From the NCBI GenBank assembly GCA_947561395.2, contig OX387187.1, positions 18,333,829 through 18,397,828 on the forward strand: a stretch of 64,000 nt of DNA, given 5' to 3'. Every line of letters begins with the position of its first letter. Position 1 is the stretch's first letter. The position numbers were made by a program, and so were the translations under genes. The stretch comes from Buxus sempervirens (taxonomy: Eukaryota > Streptophyta > Magnoliopsida > Buxales > Buxaceae). This document shows positions 35,480-46,560 of the stretch, piece by piece. The notes beneath the pieces were generated by a model, which was not told the DNA's origin, did no database searches, and saw only the letters and a program-made list of their open reading frames with translations.

Positions 35480-35640
35480 GAGCATCCGGTGTAGATATTA
35501 GACAGACGTGAACAGATCCTTCGTACAAAGGTGATTCCACTTGTTAAAGTGATGTGGCAGAGTCATATAGTGGAAGAAGCCACATGGGAGTTGGAATCTG
35601 AAATGAAGAAGAAGTACCCGTCCTTATTTGAGGAATCTTG
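35480..35640 (+). pseudogene. Element E chromodomain-like tail
   Basis: The tail after the integrase carries the pattern VKVMWQSH..EEATWELE, as in the C-terminal chromodomains of Tekay/Del elements. In active relatives this domain is thought to steer insertion to particular chromatin. Fossil. Confidence 0.65.
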
Positions 35641-35679
35641 AGGTAAAAATTTCAAGGATGAAATTTATTTGTAGGGGGC

Positions 35680-35703
35680 GGGGGGGGGGGGGGGGGGGGG
35701 GGG
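35680..35703 (+). promoter_or_regulatory. Poly-G polypurine tract of element E
   Basis: A run of 24 G (35680-35703) stands four bases before the 3' LTR start at 35708, where the plus-strand primer (polypurine tract) is expected. Its purity is unusual. Confidence 0.8.
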
Positions 35704-35707
35704 AGAA

Positions 35708-38700
35708 TGTAAAATCACAGATTTTTAGTAATTAAACTAATTGATTAATAATATGCAAGAGATGAGATCATGGTTCAACCCGGAGGAATTCAAGATGAAC
35801 CGGATATGATAGGAGAGCCAATATGAGGCAAGCTCCTAATTATTGACCCAAATATAGTTTTAATATATTAATTATTGTACTATTATATTAATAGTAGGAA
35901 GTAATTGTATTATAATCAAGGATAATACAAAGGGGTTGGTCGAACCCAATATTAGTGGGTTGACCCAAGGGGTTAAGTTGGTTTGATTTAAGTTGGCTTA
36001 AAGGACAAGAGGGCAAATAGGTAAAAGCCATTAAATATTAAACTAAACCTAGTAGTGCATGGAGTGCTTTACGTGGAGTTTATAAACTTAGAATAGAAAC
36101 AGTAGTGTGTTTCCTATTTTTCTTCTTCTAGTTGCCTTGTGATCAAACCTAAACCCTAAACAATTATGGGAGCCATCTTAGAGAAGAAGGAGGAGTATTT
36201 TCGTTCCCAAAGAACACAGGTAAGAACAAGTTAATAACAAGTTCTGTTTTTGAGAGATAAAAGTGTTGTTGGGTTCCTAAAAGTGTGGTTTTTGAACCCA
36301 GATGTAACGCCCCGAACCCGGGTCAATGCAAAACCAACATCCGACCCGAACCCGGTTCGCTACTGTAGCAACCCGAATTCAGTTCATCAACCAAATCCGA
36401 GATGTTACTGGCCCATATCAATTAAACATCAAGAATATACCAGACTAAAGAAATAAATGATCCATTCATTAATTAACTATCAGAGTGCGGAACATGTATG
36501 TGCGGAAGTATAGTCTAATAATCCTCAAGAAACTAAGATATAATTAACCATCAAAATGCATATTAAAGTCTGGTAAAATAAAAGGGTCACTAATCTCTCA
36601 TCTCTCTAATACATCAAACCAAAATGAATAATAATCTGATCAAATAAACTAAATCCATATCAATCCACAACTTCAGACAAAATCCAGATAATAGTACTCC
36701 TCTGGTGAATAATCAGCTAGTTCTCCTTGGAAATCACTACTAGGATCCCCCTCTCGCGTATCAGCTGAAAAATGAGATAAAGGTAGGGTGAGGTATGAAT
36801 ATCCCAGTAGGTAACAAATGCATGTTTAAACAGTTCATATACATGAAAATAACAGTTCATGCACGATTAAGCAATCTTGACTAATCAGGCTCGTATAACC
36901 ATTCGTATCGATCATGAATACAAAACAGTATAATAAACAGTTCTAAATATAAATTTCAGCAAGTTCTATGATAGGAATTCAATATCATAAATCAATAGCA
37001 TAATCCATACATTACTAGGATGCACTAAACAGTCACATCCAACCAATATAACAAATAATAGGTCTGAGTTGAACTTATGATTTGAAATCTCTTTATGTAA
37101 TTATCTAGTTTAAAGTGTAATTTAAAGATGTTCTGGTAATCAAATAATAGGTCAAGTTTTCTAAAGACTAGATTTCACAGTTTCATACAAAGTTTGGCAA
37201 CTAGTGTCCTAAATATCTCCCTAATTTATTTTTCTATAAAACAGGAAATTTGATAAATTATTTTGGTCTTAAAACATCTTAATTAATGATTAAAATTGAC
37301 TAAAAATAGTTTGGAATTGAATCAGGGTTTGGAAATGTGAAATTATGCATTTCCTGCACAGAGCGCCGAGGATCGCCTAGGGTCGCTCAGGCGGTCTAAG
37401 GTAGGCGATAGTTCATTTTAGGTTGCTGACGATAAGTCATCAAGCGGTCTTGGGCGGTCTCAAAATTTGTACTAGCGCCTAAGAGCGCTAAGGATCGCCG
37501 AGCACAGTAAGGTCGGCAGTCACTCAAAAACGTTCAGAAACAGTTTAAAAACTTGATTTTTCACGTCCAAGATTATTCTAACATACATATAATATTGTTA
37601 TCAAACTAAATACATGATTATATTATATAAAAACATGCAATGGAGATTAATCAATCGTGAATCCAAAAACAAACAGAAAACGGTGTCACCTACCTCTGTT
37701 GTGCGTTGTTTCTCCTCCTCTTGTACAACAACGACCACTATCACTCAGCAATGTTCTGGACAATGAAGAGCACAAGACACGAGTCCTCTCTTCCGGTCGC
37801 ACAGTCGCTCTCGGTTTCTCTCTTGCGGCTGAGCGAATACGAGCAAGTATTCCAAACGTATTCCTTTAGGTTATTTTAATGTATTATATACCTACGACTC
37901 CACGCATTGCCCAATCAAAATACAGCTTACTTTAAATATTAATCTTACCTTGATATCTCTCGATCAGACGGTCGGATCTACTCCAAACTCCTGATCTTCA
38001 CTAGTTACAATGTCACCTACATTAATAAATTATTTCTATCAATTATAATTCCCAAAGATATTATTTATTAATTTATTATATTATTTAAGGAAAATTCAGG
38101 GTCTTACACCAGACGTGAGCGAGGCTTTCCAGAATCGTTTGGCAAACTTAGGAGTGATATTTCGTTGCTCTTAGAGAAGATTTAAGTTCCTAAAACCAGG
38201 TAAGTAATCCCTTGACGCTTGCATAAAATCCAAATTCGTGTTTAGATGATATATGTGATTAATCGGTGATTGATGCGTTGTTTTTGTTATTTATGATGTT
38301 TTAATTGTTGGGAATTGTTCTAGCATGTTTATTAAGTGTTTTAGAATAATTTAGAATGGTTTTGATGCATTGAATATTGAGTTGTGGAATTTTTGTTGAA
38401 TTTCGCAAAGTTGTGGATTTTCACGTATCGGGCCGCCTGAGCAGTCGCTCGAGCGCCCTATGTATATATTCAAAACTAGAGAGCAATTTTACCCAGATTG
38501 AACTGTCGCTAGAATAGTCGCTCGAGTGACCTAGCCTGAATTTACCTGTTTTGTAAGGCCGATCAAGCGCCCTTGGCCGCTCGAGCGACCAGTCTATTAG
38601 ATTTTCTAAAACTTGTCTTTTTAACCTACTTTTCACTAAGGAAGTGATTTTACTCAATTTTAGCCTATGTACCATAAATATTGGGGTATTTGGGAAGTGT

Positions 38701-39972
38701 TTGCATTGGCGGATGTTTAAAATTAAATTTTATAAAGATTTTGGGTAGATGTTTCTAAAGAAGTACTTTTATTTGATTCTATTGTTCCAAAAGAATTTAC
38801 TTTTAACCAAGGTTGGTTTTGTGAGTTCATACACCTGTATTTGGGTGATATGAAGGTAATGTGTGCATCGATGGAGTCGATACACATCCGGGACATATTG
38901 GCCTGTTGAAACCTGGAGTTTTGGACATATGACTTGGTACATTCTGTTTTGGATTTTGGGTCACTGGTGTGACAAGGCATGGTGCCTGTATTATTGGTTT
39001 CCGTATGGGCGAATTTGGTATACAGATATGGTTCTGTATTTGGTGGGTGTTATTGAGAAGTATGTCCATTACCCTGGTTGGTTTTCTTACTGTTGAGTGG
39101 ACTTAGCAATTATATGGATCCATAGAATAGCTAGTAAGTGAAATGTGTATTAGAGGGATTTGAATTCTATGTCTGAGGCATTCCATCATCTCGAGGATGG
39201 TACCGCTCCTAGATTGGTCGGTCACTACGTTACCCACTATTGGATTGGTTGGGCCGTACATGCTAACTCATGGTTGGGTTCTTCCGTTGGTATTGAATAG
39301 CCAGACTGCAAGGCGGCTGGTCCATCGTAAATTGGTTAGGTAGCATACTGACACATGTCTACTCTCTTTTTCTGGTATACTATTTCATGAGTCCTATGAG
39401 GTGGACAAAATTTTATTTCATTGTTGTCTTGATTCTTATTGTGATTATTCAGATTATACGATACATATTTTAATGTGGTCAACTATTTGCATGGCTGCTT
39501 ACTGAGATAGTGTTTCTCACATTATTGTTTTATCGGTTTTGTTTTCAGATATTCCTGGAGAGGACGTTGCCGGGGTAGAGACACCAGGGGAATACTGTGA
39601 TTACTAGGAAGAAGACTATTTTGCTCCTGTGTAGGACATGGAGAGATACTTAGATTTATTTTCTTAGGATTTATTTTCAGTATTTTGATTAAGGAGTTTG
39701 ATGATTATTTAAAAGATGATGGGTATTTTTAATCCACACCGTAGTGGATGTTATTATGTTATTTAATTGAACCCTTTCTAGACTTCATAGATGAAATATA
39801 AAAGGATGATTTTGGTAGTTTAATTCCGCGCTTTCTGAATGATGTTCTTATTTCTGCACTCTGATATAATAAGTGAATTTGTTTAAGTCTATAATAGTTG
39901 TTTTGGGCCATTTTCCCTAACGAACCAAATTTGGGTTTATGTGTGTAATAAACCTGGATCCGAGGTGTTACA
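35708..39972 (+). repeat. 3' LTR of element E, containing solo LTR F
   Basis: It begins TGTAAAATCAC and ends GAGGTGTTACA. Without insertion F and its duplicated CCAGA it is about 2454 bp, matching the 5' LTR. Most differences between the two that I sampled are transitions, as expected of methylated DNA. Confidence 0.93.
36303..38108 (-). mobile_element. Solo LTR F, Tekay-like type
   Basis: TGTAACGCCCCGAACCCGG...AGGGTCTTACA, 1806 bp, with the perfect TSD CCAGA (36298-36302 and 38109-38113) inside the 3' LTR of E. The undisturbed 5' LTR of E shows the empty site (GAACCCAGACGTGAG near 29017). It is close to copy I (55704-58064) but shorter. The innermost and youngest layer of the middle nest. 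Confidence 0.93.
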
Positions 39973-42900
39973 TGAGTGACTAACAAGATTCCGATTGTTA
40001 CTTTTCTTTCTTTTTTCAATTGTATTCTTTATTTATTTTTGTTTTACTGTTCATCATCTCCAAACGATGAATAGTACCTGTTTTTTTTTTTATTGTTGTT
40101 GTTGATGTTTTTTGGTTTGGCTATTGCAGCCGAACTTGAATTCATTGCATATATTTCAATTTTTTTTATTCCTAGTTCTCTCAAAGATCCTGAATTCATT
40201 GCATATATTTCATTTTTTTTATTCCTAGTTCTCTCAAAGATCTAAATGCTCCCATTCACTATCATCCTTCTCCTTGGATTGATTTACTAGACTTCTAAGA
40301 GCCCGAGCAATAAATCGACAGCTGAAAAATGGGGACGAATAAGGTTAATCAAATGCCTTGTTCTCCTCATATCATGGGCTATTTGATTTCATCTTTGTCT
40401 TGTTTATCCCATAGAAAATCGACATTTATTCTCTAAAAAAACTAGGCAAAAGGCAGGCCATGTCCAAAGAATTTAATGACACAATGGTCAAGCAAGCTAC
40501 TGTTCACGAATTGAACAATGGTTTGATTGATCACTGTTCATTCTTTCCATGGTTATTACTTTTGTTTCATTTCATGGTTCTTATAATACCTGATGAGATC
40601 ATCTTTGATATCTAAGAATGAGTTGGAGCACAGTGGAGCATAATCTGAGAATTTTTATTCACTCTGTAGCATGCTTAAACTCAATGAAAACAAAACCTGA
40701 TTAATTTTTTTTTTTGGTTTTCTCTCCCTTTTTCCTTTGCTAATGATTCTAACTTTTTCTTCTACTTTTTCTTTCAGCTACAGGTGGGTGGGAATGCCTC
40801 AATCAAGTTGAGATGAATGTTGTAACTAAAAAACTTACAAAAAACAGAGCAAATGTTGCTCTGTTTTTGTTTTTATTTTTCTTCTTTGTTTGGTCAACAT
40901 TCTAAACATAAACCATGTTTTATTTCTTAAATTTCAAATACTAATAATCACATGTAAATAGGTGTTGTAACAACAGTATATGAATTTGAAGATAATTAGT
41001 GAACGATAGAACTGAAGAAAAGAAAAGGAAACACATGTTTTTTTCACAATTGAACCATGAGCCTGTATTCATTCATGCACATCTTCTACAATTCAATTAT
41101 GCTATGAATTCCCAAAATACTTAGGATTATTAGATGGAAATCATGAAAAAAAAAACAATTTAAAGTTAAAGCTTGAACCTGGTGTGAAGAGACTCTTGCT
41201 GGACTTCAGAAACTCACTTCAGCAGCACTTAGGTTCTTTCTCTAACTCTACAACTCTCCATCAGTTCCATGGGTTCCCACTCAACTTTCCGGATTTCTTC
41301 CTCTAATTTTTTTAGAGAGCTCCCTTACTTGCTCCCTTCTTTTTTTCAAATAACTCTCTCACTTTTTTTTCCTCCTCCTCTCTTAAACACCATCATTCAT
41401 TTAGGTTTGGTCAAAGTCTATTTTGTCCCATATTTTTTAGGCTTATATATATTTTTTTTAAACTTAGTCTCAATATCTCAAGAGAATATGAGTTGGACCA
41501 ATTCTTCCAACTCATTTCTCTTTGTTTATATTTTTTTTATTTTCTTTTAATCTTAAAACTTTTATTAACTTTGTTATTAAATTTTTTATTTATTTGCATA
41601 ACAAACCCCATTAAGAAATTTACTTATTTACTAAAAGAACACCGAAACTTTTAATTTATCATTGGTTCCATGGCAGCCACCATGACATACACGTGGCTGC
41701 CATGTGGCATCCAATTTTGGTTTTATAAAAATCCCCAAACTACCCTTTACTTCTTTTATCCATGACTTAGTCCTTTGAGATCCGATTTGAGCACAGTTTG
41801 GTGCATCGAAATTGTCTCAAAATTCTCTTTATCATGAACTTATTATTTCAAAAAGATAGGTCCACTATAAAAACCTTGATTTACGTGCCCACATATATGC
41901 CGGTTTAAGATATTCTTCTTAGGCAATTTTATGGTGCAAAAATGGGGTGCTGACATGTATCATGCACTCATGAATGTCAAATCTCAAGGGTAGCCCATGG
42001 CCTTACCCGAGTCATTCTTGGGCCAAGCCCTCTTTCATTTCTCATGGAATCTGAGCCACTGCCCTCCCTTCAATATACATCAATATTAATGGGCCACTGC
42101 CCTTTCATTCAAGGTATCAATATCAATGGGCCACTACCCTTTCTTCTCATATTAACAAGTAATGGGCCAATGCCCTTAATATCATGCAATTTAATACAAG
42201 CCAATGCCCTTCATACTATATGCCAAATGCTGGGCCGAAGCCCTTTATATCATGTGTGGTGTACTCACAATGAAGCTCACTAATAAAAGAATAGCTTTTC
42301 AGAAAATTCTACTTTTCATGACTCATTTGGGCAACCTATGCCTCAATTCTTTTGACACTCGTGCAACTTGGTTTTGGATCTTGTTTTCTACTTCCAAGGG
42401 TTATTTGGAAGGTGTTTGAAGAGGTAGATTCAAGTTATCCTACTTCTATAAGAATCTGGGACGGAAACTCTCTATAAGACCTTCTTTGGTAAAACATACC
42501 CAAAATCTTTGTTATTTGGAATTTTAAGATACTTCTAGTTGGAACAATTCCTAGACACCTAACTCTCACTTATACATAGGTTGGATTTGAATAAAAACAA
42601 TTGGTAGTTTGATCTGGGATAAAAATCACACTTTTGGAAAATTGAGACAGGGGGCTCAAGCCTGCTTCTAGCGGGTATAAACAGCTCTCGGGTTCTTCAG
42701 GTTTAGGTAGGTCGCTCAATCAGTCACTCGAGCGGCCATGCCTTAATTCATTCCTTAAAACAGGCCGCCCGATACCGCACTCGAGTGATAGTTCAGGCAA
42801 CTGGGCTTCTCGACAGTTCGCGAAATCCAAACTTTTGGGATTTCTAGGTTTTCTCAAATCTCACTTGTTTTTGGTGTTTTTGGGCTCTAAATTGCTCCTA

Positions 42901-43619
42901 ACATGTGTGGTTATCTATTTCCTACAAAACCCCTAAAAGAAATCCCTCCTATTTGTACAAATAAACCTTTTCATGCTCAAAGCCTAACTTTCACATTTCA
43001 CATACAAAAATGGCCGAAATTGGAAATATAGGTTGGGGTGGTGTTGCTTACCTCTTGAAATCAACCTAGCAAGCCTTCTTGCTCCTATTGCAACCCACGA
43101 GCAACACTTCTTGTGCCTCTTGGTTGCCTTCTCCACAAATCCCCAAGAAAAGCTCCAAACGAAAATGCCCAAATCCTTGGGTTTTCTTCTTCTCTTCTTG
43201 AAAGGGTTTCTTCAAATGGGTTTAAAGTGAATGGGATGTGATAAGGAGAAGAAAATGATGAGAAAGAGATGGATAATAGAGGTGGAAGAGAAGAGGGAAA
43301 TGGAGAATAGGGTGTGGGGTTGGCTCATACGAATGGGTCTTCCCTTTGTCTTTTCACACTTAAGCAAATCCTCTCAAGACCCAATGATTTACCACTTCTC
43401 CACCTATTGCACACAACAAACACTTAGCTATTTTTGATTTTCACAATAATAAGCTAAATCTGGAAATCCTAGAGATTACACACCTTTCTCAGTTTCTGAT
43501 AAACCTGGACTTAGCCACTTGGCTGGCTTCAAGTCTGGGCTCCTCCAACTTCACCTACACAATAAGATCCACTGATTAGGGTGTGCTAACGGTATGGAAA
43601 TCCGGGGTTTCACAAGTCT

Positions 43620-45126
43620 AACCTCTCAGAACACATTACTCAGCAAGAAGTATTTTATCGACAACAATCAAGAGTAAAGTGGCTTCAGGAAGGAGATAGA
43701 AACACCAAATTTTTTCATACTTCCCTACAGGTGAGATGTCAAAAATTCCTTAATGCTTTAAGTGGTTCTAACGTGTTGTCAAATCCAGATGAAGCCATCA
43801 ACTTCTTCTCCAACCTTTTAACTAAGGACCAACAGCTTGCTATTAATCAAAGTTTATGTCACATTCCTTCATTGATCCAAGACTTTAATAATGAGATATT
43901 GGCTAAATACCTTCTTTGGAGGAGGTTACTACTGCTGTTTTCGATCTTTGCCCAGATAGTGCACCTAGACCAGATGGTTTTCACAGGGTTGTTTTTTCAA
44001 GGATGCTGGGATATAATAAAATTTTATGTCTACAATTCTGTAAAGAATTTTTTGAAGGTGGTTTTCTTCCTATTTCATTTACAGCTTCCCATATTACTCT
44101 CATCCCAAAGGCTGCTCACCCGATAGCTCTTACAGACTTTCGCTCGATAAGTCTTTGCAACTTCTCATACAAAATCATTTCTAAAGTTTTGGCTCATAGA
44201 TTGTCATCTATTCTTCCAAGAATTATTAGTCAAGAGCAAAGTGCTTTCATTAAAGGCAGAATTATTTCAGCCAATATTGCTCTTGCTAATGAGCTATGTC
44301 AAGACATTAACAGGAAAAACATTGGGGGTAATCTCATTATCAATCTGGACATGGCAAAGGCTTTTGATCGCATGGATTGGCACTTTATCATGGAAGTTTG
44401 TAAAAGATTTGGTTTCTCTAATGTTTGGTGTAATATTATATTTCGTTGCATTTCTAATTGCTGGTTCAGTGTTTTAATTCAAGGTAAAGCTTGTGGTTTT
44501 TTCAAATCTTCAAGAGGTCTCAAGCAAGGTGATCCTCTAACTTCTCTCCCATTTATACTTGCTGAAGAAGTGCTTAGCCATGGGATTAAAAACTTGGTAC
44601 TCTTTGGTACAATTGGTAAATTTTATCCGAGCAGTAGTACTATTCAAGTCTCCCATTTGTTCTATGTAGATGATATTATAATATTTACGAATGGAACTAA
44701 ATCATCTCTCTCATTTACTAGCTTTTATTGAGCTTTATGAGAAGGCTTCTGGTCATAAAGTGAACAAAGAAAAAAGTTGCTTTATATCCTCTACAAAGAT
44801 GACTACCTCAAGGATAGCATTAATTCAACTGGTTACTGGAATAGCAAAAGGAAGTCTACCTATAAAATATCTGGGGGCTCCTTTATTCTTTGGAAGAGCT
44901 ACAATTCCTATGTTTCAAGAGATGCTAGAAAAAATTTCGGAAAAAAATAAGTGGACGGAAATCAAAAATTCTATCTCACAAAGGTAAAGTAACTCTCATT
45001 CAAAGTGTTTTATCCAGCATGCCTATTCATCTTTTGTCAACTATTCCTGTTCCTAAAGCAATCATTCAGAGACTTGAATCAATATTTAGCAATTTCTTTT
45101 GGGGTAAAATTTCTGATCATGGCAGT
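43620..45126 (+). pseudogene. LINE A ORF2, reverse transcriptase part
   Basis: Reading resumes after LTR C with EHITQQEVFYRQQSRVKWLQEGDRNTKFFH. RT blocks follow: VFDLCPDSAPRPDGFH, FRSISLCNFSYKIISK, NLDMAKAFDRMDW (motif A Asp kept), SSRGLKQGDPL and LFYVDDIIIF near 44660 (YVDD where YADD is usual). The frame changes near 43900, 44700 and 44960. It ends at FFWGKISDHGS, where element G interrupts it. The RNase H expected downstream, as in M and B, is outside the window. Confidence 0.88.
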
Positions 45127-45204
45127 TGTAGACACCCCAAATTGCACTGTGAAAAGATGAATAATTGTCCAAAAGCATTAAAAAAACAGCTTTTTCTTTT
45201 GTAC

Positions 45205-45345
45205 CCGAAACAAAAGTTCGGATAAAAGCTTCTTTCTGTGTATCCGACAGATAATATTGGATACAAATGTCTTTTATTGTATCCGACAGATAATGTCGGA
45301 TACAAAGGGTTTTGCTTGTATTCGACCTAAGTTGTCGGATACAAG
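45205..45345. repeat. TGTATCCGACA / TGTCGGATACA inverted repeats in the G LTR
   Basis: Three to four near-palindromic units of the form TGTATCCGACAGATAATGTCGGATACA, each able to fold as a stem of about 11 bp with a short loop, spaced by roughly 45 bp. Related units recur in the leader at 49325-49440. Confidence 0.8.
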
Positions 45346-45508
45346 TGTTTTTCTGCAAATTTTGAAAATTCCGAAAGTTTTCACTTTTTACTGTCTTATC
45401 CCTGTCTAAGATGTGAGAATTGCCGAAAATAGCCTTAGGGTTAAGTGGGGGAATTCTAGACACATCCTTGTGTCTACCATTAGGGCACCCCTTGCCCTAG
45501 CCTTTGCC

Positions 45509-45518
45509 TATAAATAGG
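45509..45518 (+). promoter_or_regulatory. TATA-like box of the G LTR
   Basis: CTATAAATAG lies upstream of a purine-rich probable leader (GGAGGCTTCTCC...). Its placement mirrors LTRs K and J. Confidence 0.5.
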
Positions 45519-46064
45519 AGGCTTCTCCCCAAGCAAATGGCCAGAAGATTGGAGATTGAAGAGCTCCAACTGAAGAAAGGAACCGCTACTGCATTGCTCT
45601 CAGAAATCCAGGTAAGCCTGGAACCCTTTTACTTTTCTGTTTTTAAATTCTAGGGTTAGTTTCTTCTTCTCCCTTTCTTTAGAGTAAGGCTTGAGTGTGA
45701 TTGAAACCCCATTCCCGTCTCAAAGTACCTCAAGACTATCTCTAGCCATAAAACGCGAATAGAAAGCTAGGGGAAACAAGAATGGGAATGGAACCTTAGT
45801 TCTAGAACCCCCATTTGATTGATATACTTTGAATGCTACATGTTCTGATGTGTGGATGAATCTTATGTGTTTTGTTTCGTTTTCTGGAGAGAATACCAAG
45901 GTCCATGCTCTTTATAGCATTGGATCTCCATTCTCTCCTAAAACATGATTTTTTACACATGCACACATATCACTTGTTCTGTTGAAATAGGCTTGTATTT
46001 TGGATCTATCGTGTTCATTATGATAGATCTGAGATAAATGGCCTTAAATCATTCTTTTGATAAT

Positions 46065-46560
46065 CCTTGAATGGATTTCAAGTAATCCTACTCTTAAGAG
46101 GAGGTTTTCATAACCTAATCTCTCAAGTTGGATTTTTTATCTCAATACGGGTATATCCGATTCATATTCTTTAATCCATAGGATTCATGAATTGGATCTT
46201 TATCCAAGATGTTTCTTGAGTGTTTTCCAATTGATTTAATGGATTTTAAGTAATTCCCCTTTGAGAGAAGGCTTTCATAGCCTAATCTCTCAAATCGGGA
46301 TTTTTGTCTTAATACGGGTATGTTCGGATCAATCTCTCCAATTAATGAGATTTATGAGCCGATTATTTGCCCTAAATCTTTCTTGGACATTTCTTAATGA
46401 TTTTCAAAAGAATACAAGCAAGTTCATTTTGGAGGGGAGAAGACCTTATGGTCCAATCTCTCTGTTTTGGGCATTTTGCCCTGTTTTGGGTGTTTGGGCA
46501 CTTCTTCTCTAATCAATGAGATTTTTGAGCAAAATTCGTGCACTACATCTTTCTGGGGGT
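46065..46560. repeat. About three ~165-bp imperfect tandem copies in the G LTR
   Basis: Recurring phrases are 'gatttcaagtaatcc...gaggttttcataacctaatctctcaa', 'tctcaatacgggtat' and 'tgagatttatgagc', at about 46075-46140, 46235-46320 and 46390-46530. Confidence 0.65.

Larger units (their letters stand above)
28424..39972 (+). mobile_element. Element E: Tekay/Del-like chromovirus (Ty3/gypsy), two LTRs, broken
   Basis: This is the only element with both LTRs in view. The TSD is TGAGT (28419-28423 and 39973-39977), inside LTR D. The order is 5' LTR, tRNA-iMet primer site, gag, protease, RT, RNase H, integrase, a chromodomain-like tail, polypurine tract, 3' LTR. That order and the long LTRs (~2.46 kb) fit the Tekay/Del lineage. 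The coding region is broken in roughly eight to ten places, so it reads as a fossil. By eye the two LTRs differ at about 3-4% of positions in some 800 bp sampled, suggesting an age of one to a few million years at usual plant rates. The 3' LTR carries the later insertion F. Confidence 0.92.
27540..41955 (-). mobile_element. Solo LTR D, Tat/Ogre-like type, containing element E
   Basis: TGTGTGCACCTCGG...GGTGCTGACA with the perfect TSD TGTAT (27535-27539 and 41956-41960), inside LTR C. Its own sequence is 27540-28423 and 39978-41955, about 2.86 kb. The left end carries 'ggagtcgccactacctgaaatggtgcaggtagac', the family block also seen in J and S, giving minus orientation. About one copy of the ~147-bp unit is visible near 41760-41880. 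Confidence 0.85.
26548..43614 (-). mobile_element. Solo LTR C, Tekay-like type, containing D, E and F
   Basis: TGTCACGCCCC...GGGGTTTCACA with the perfect TSD AGTCT (26543-26547 and 43615-43619) inside LINE A ORF2. Its own sequence is 26548-27539 plus 41961-43614, about 2.65 kb. The rest is nested insertion D with its contents. It shares the GCCCC start, a 'taggttctatcactcc' block (26795-26810, as in L at 4704) and the CpG-rich CACTCGAGTGA cluster (about 42700-42800) with the other minus-oriented LTRs of this type. Confidence 0.85.
21636..45126 (+). mobile_element. LINE A, L1-type, split by solo LTRs S and C and cut off by G
   Basis: Pieces at 21636-22447, 24827-26547 and 43620-45126 read as one L1-type element in the order ORF1 (DUF4283 and CCHC), endonuclease, RT. 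The breakpoints are exact. S is bounded by AGCAC and C by AGTCT, and the reading resumes on the far side (NIWDQQLVDSLDVTKS, then EHITQQEVFYRQQSRVKW after C). Element G interrupts it at 45127 after FFWGKISDHG, so the ORF2 C-terminus and 3' UTR lie outside the window. It is the oldest element of the middle block. The RT is close to that of LINE M. The 5' UTR may extend left to about 20.6 kb. Confidence 0.85.

Noticed and set aside
26548-43614. Element C as a giant autonomous transposon of 17 kb
   Set aside because: Removing D with its contents leaves about 2.65 kb with LTR-type ends and no coding region, so it is a solo LTR swollen by insertions.
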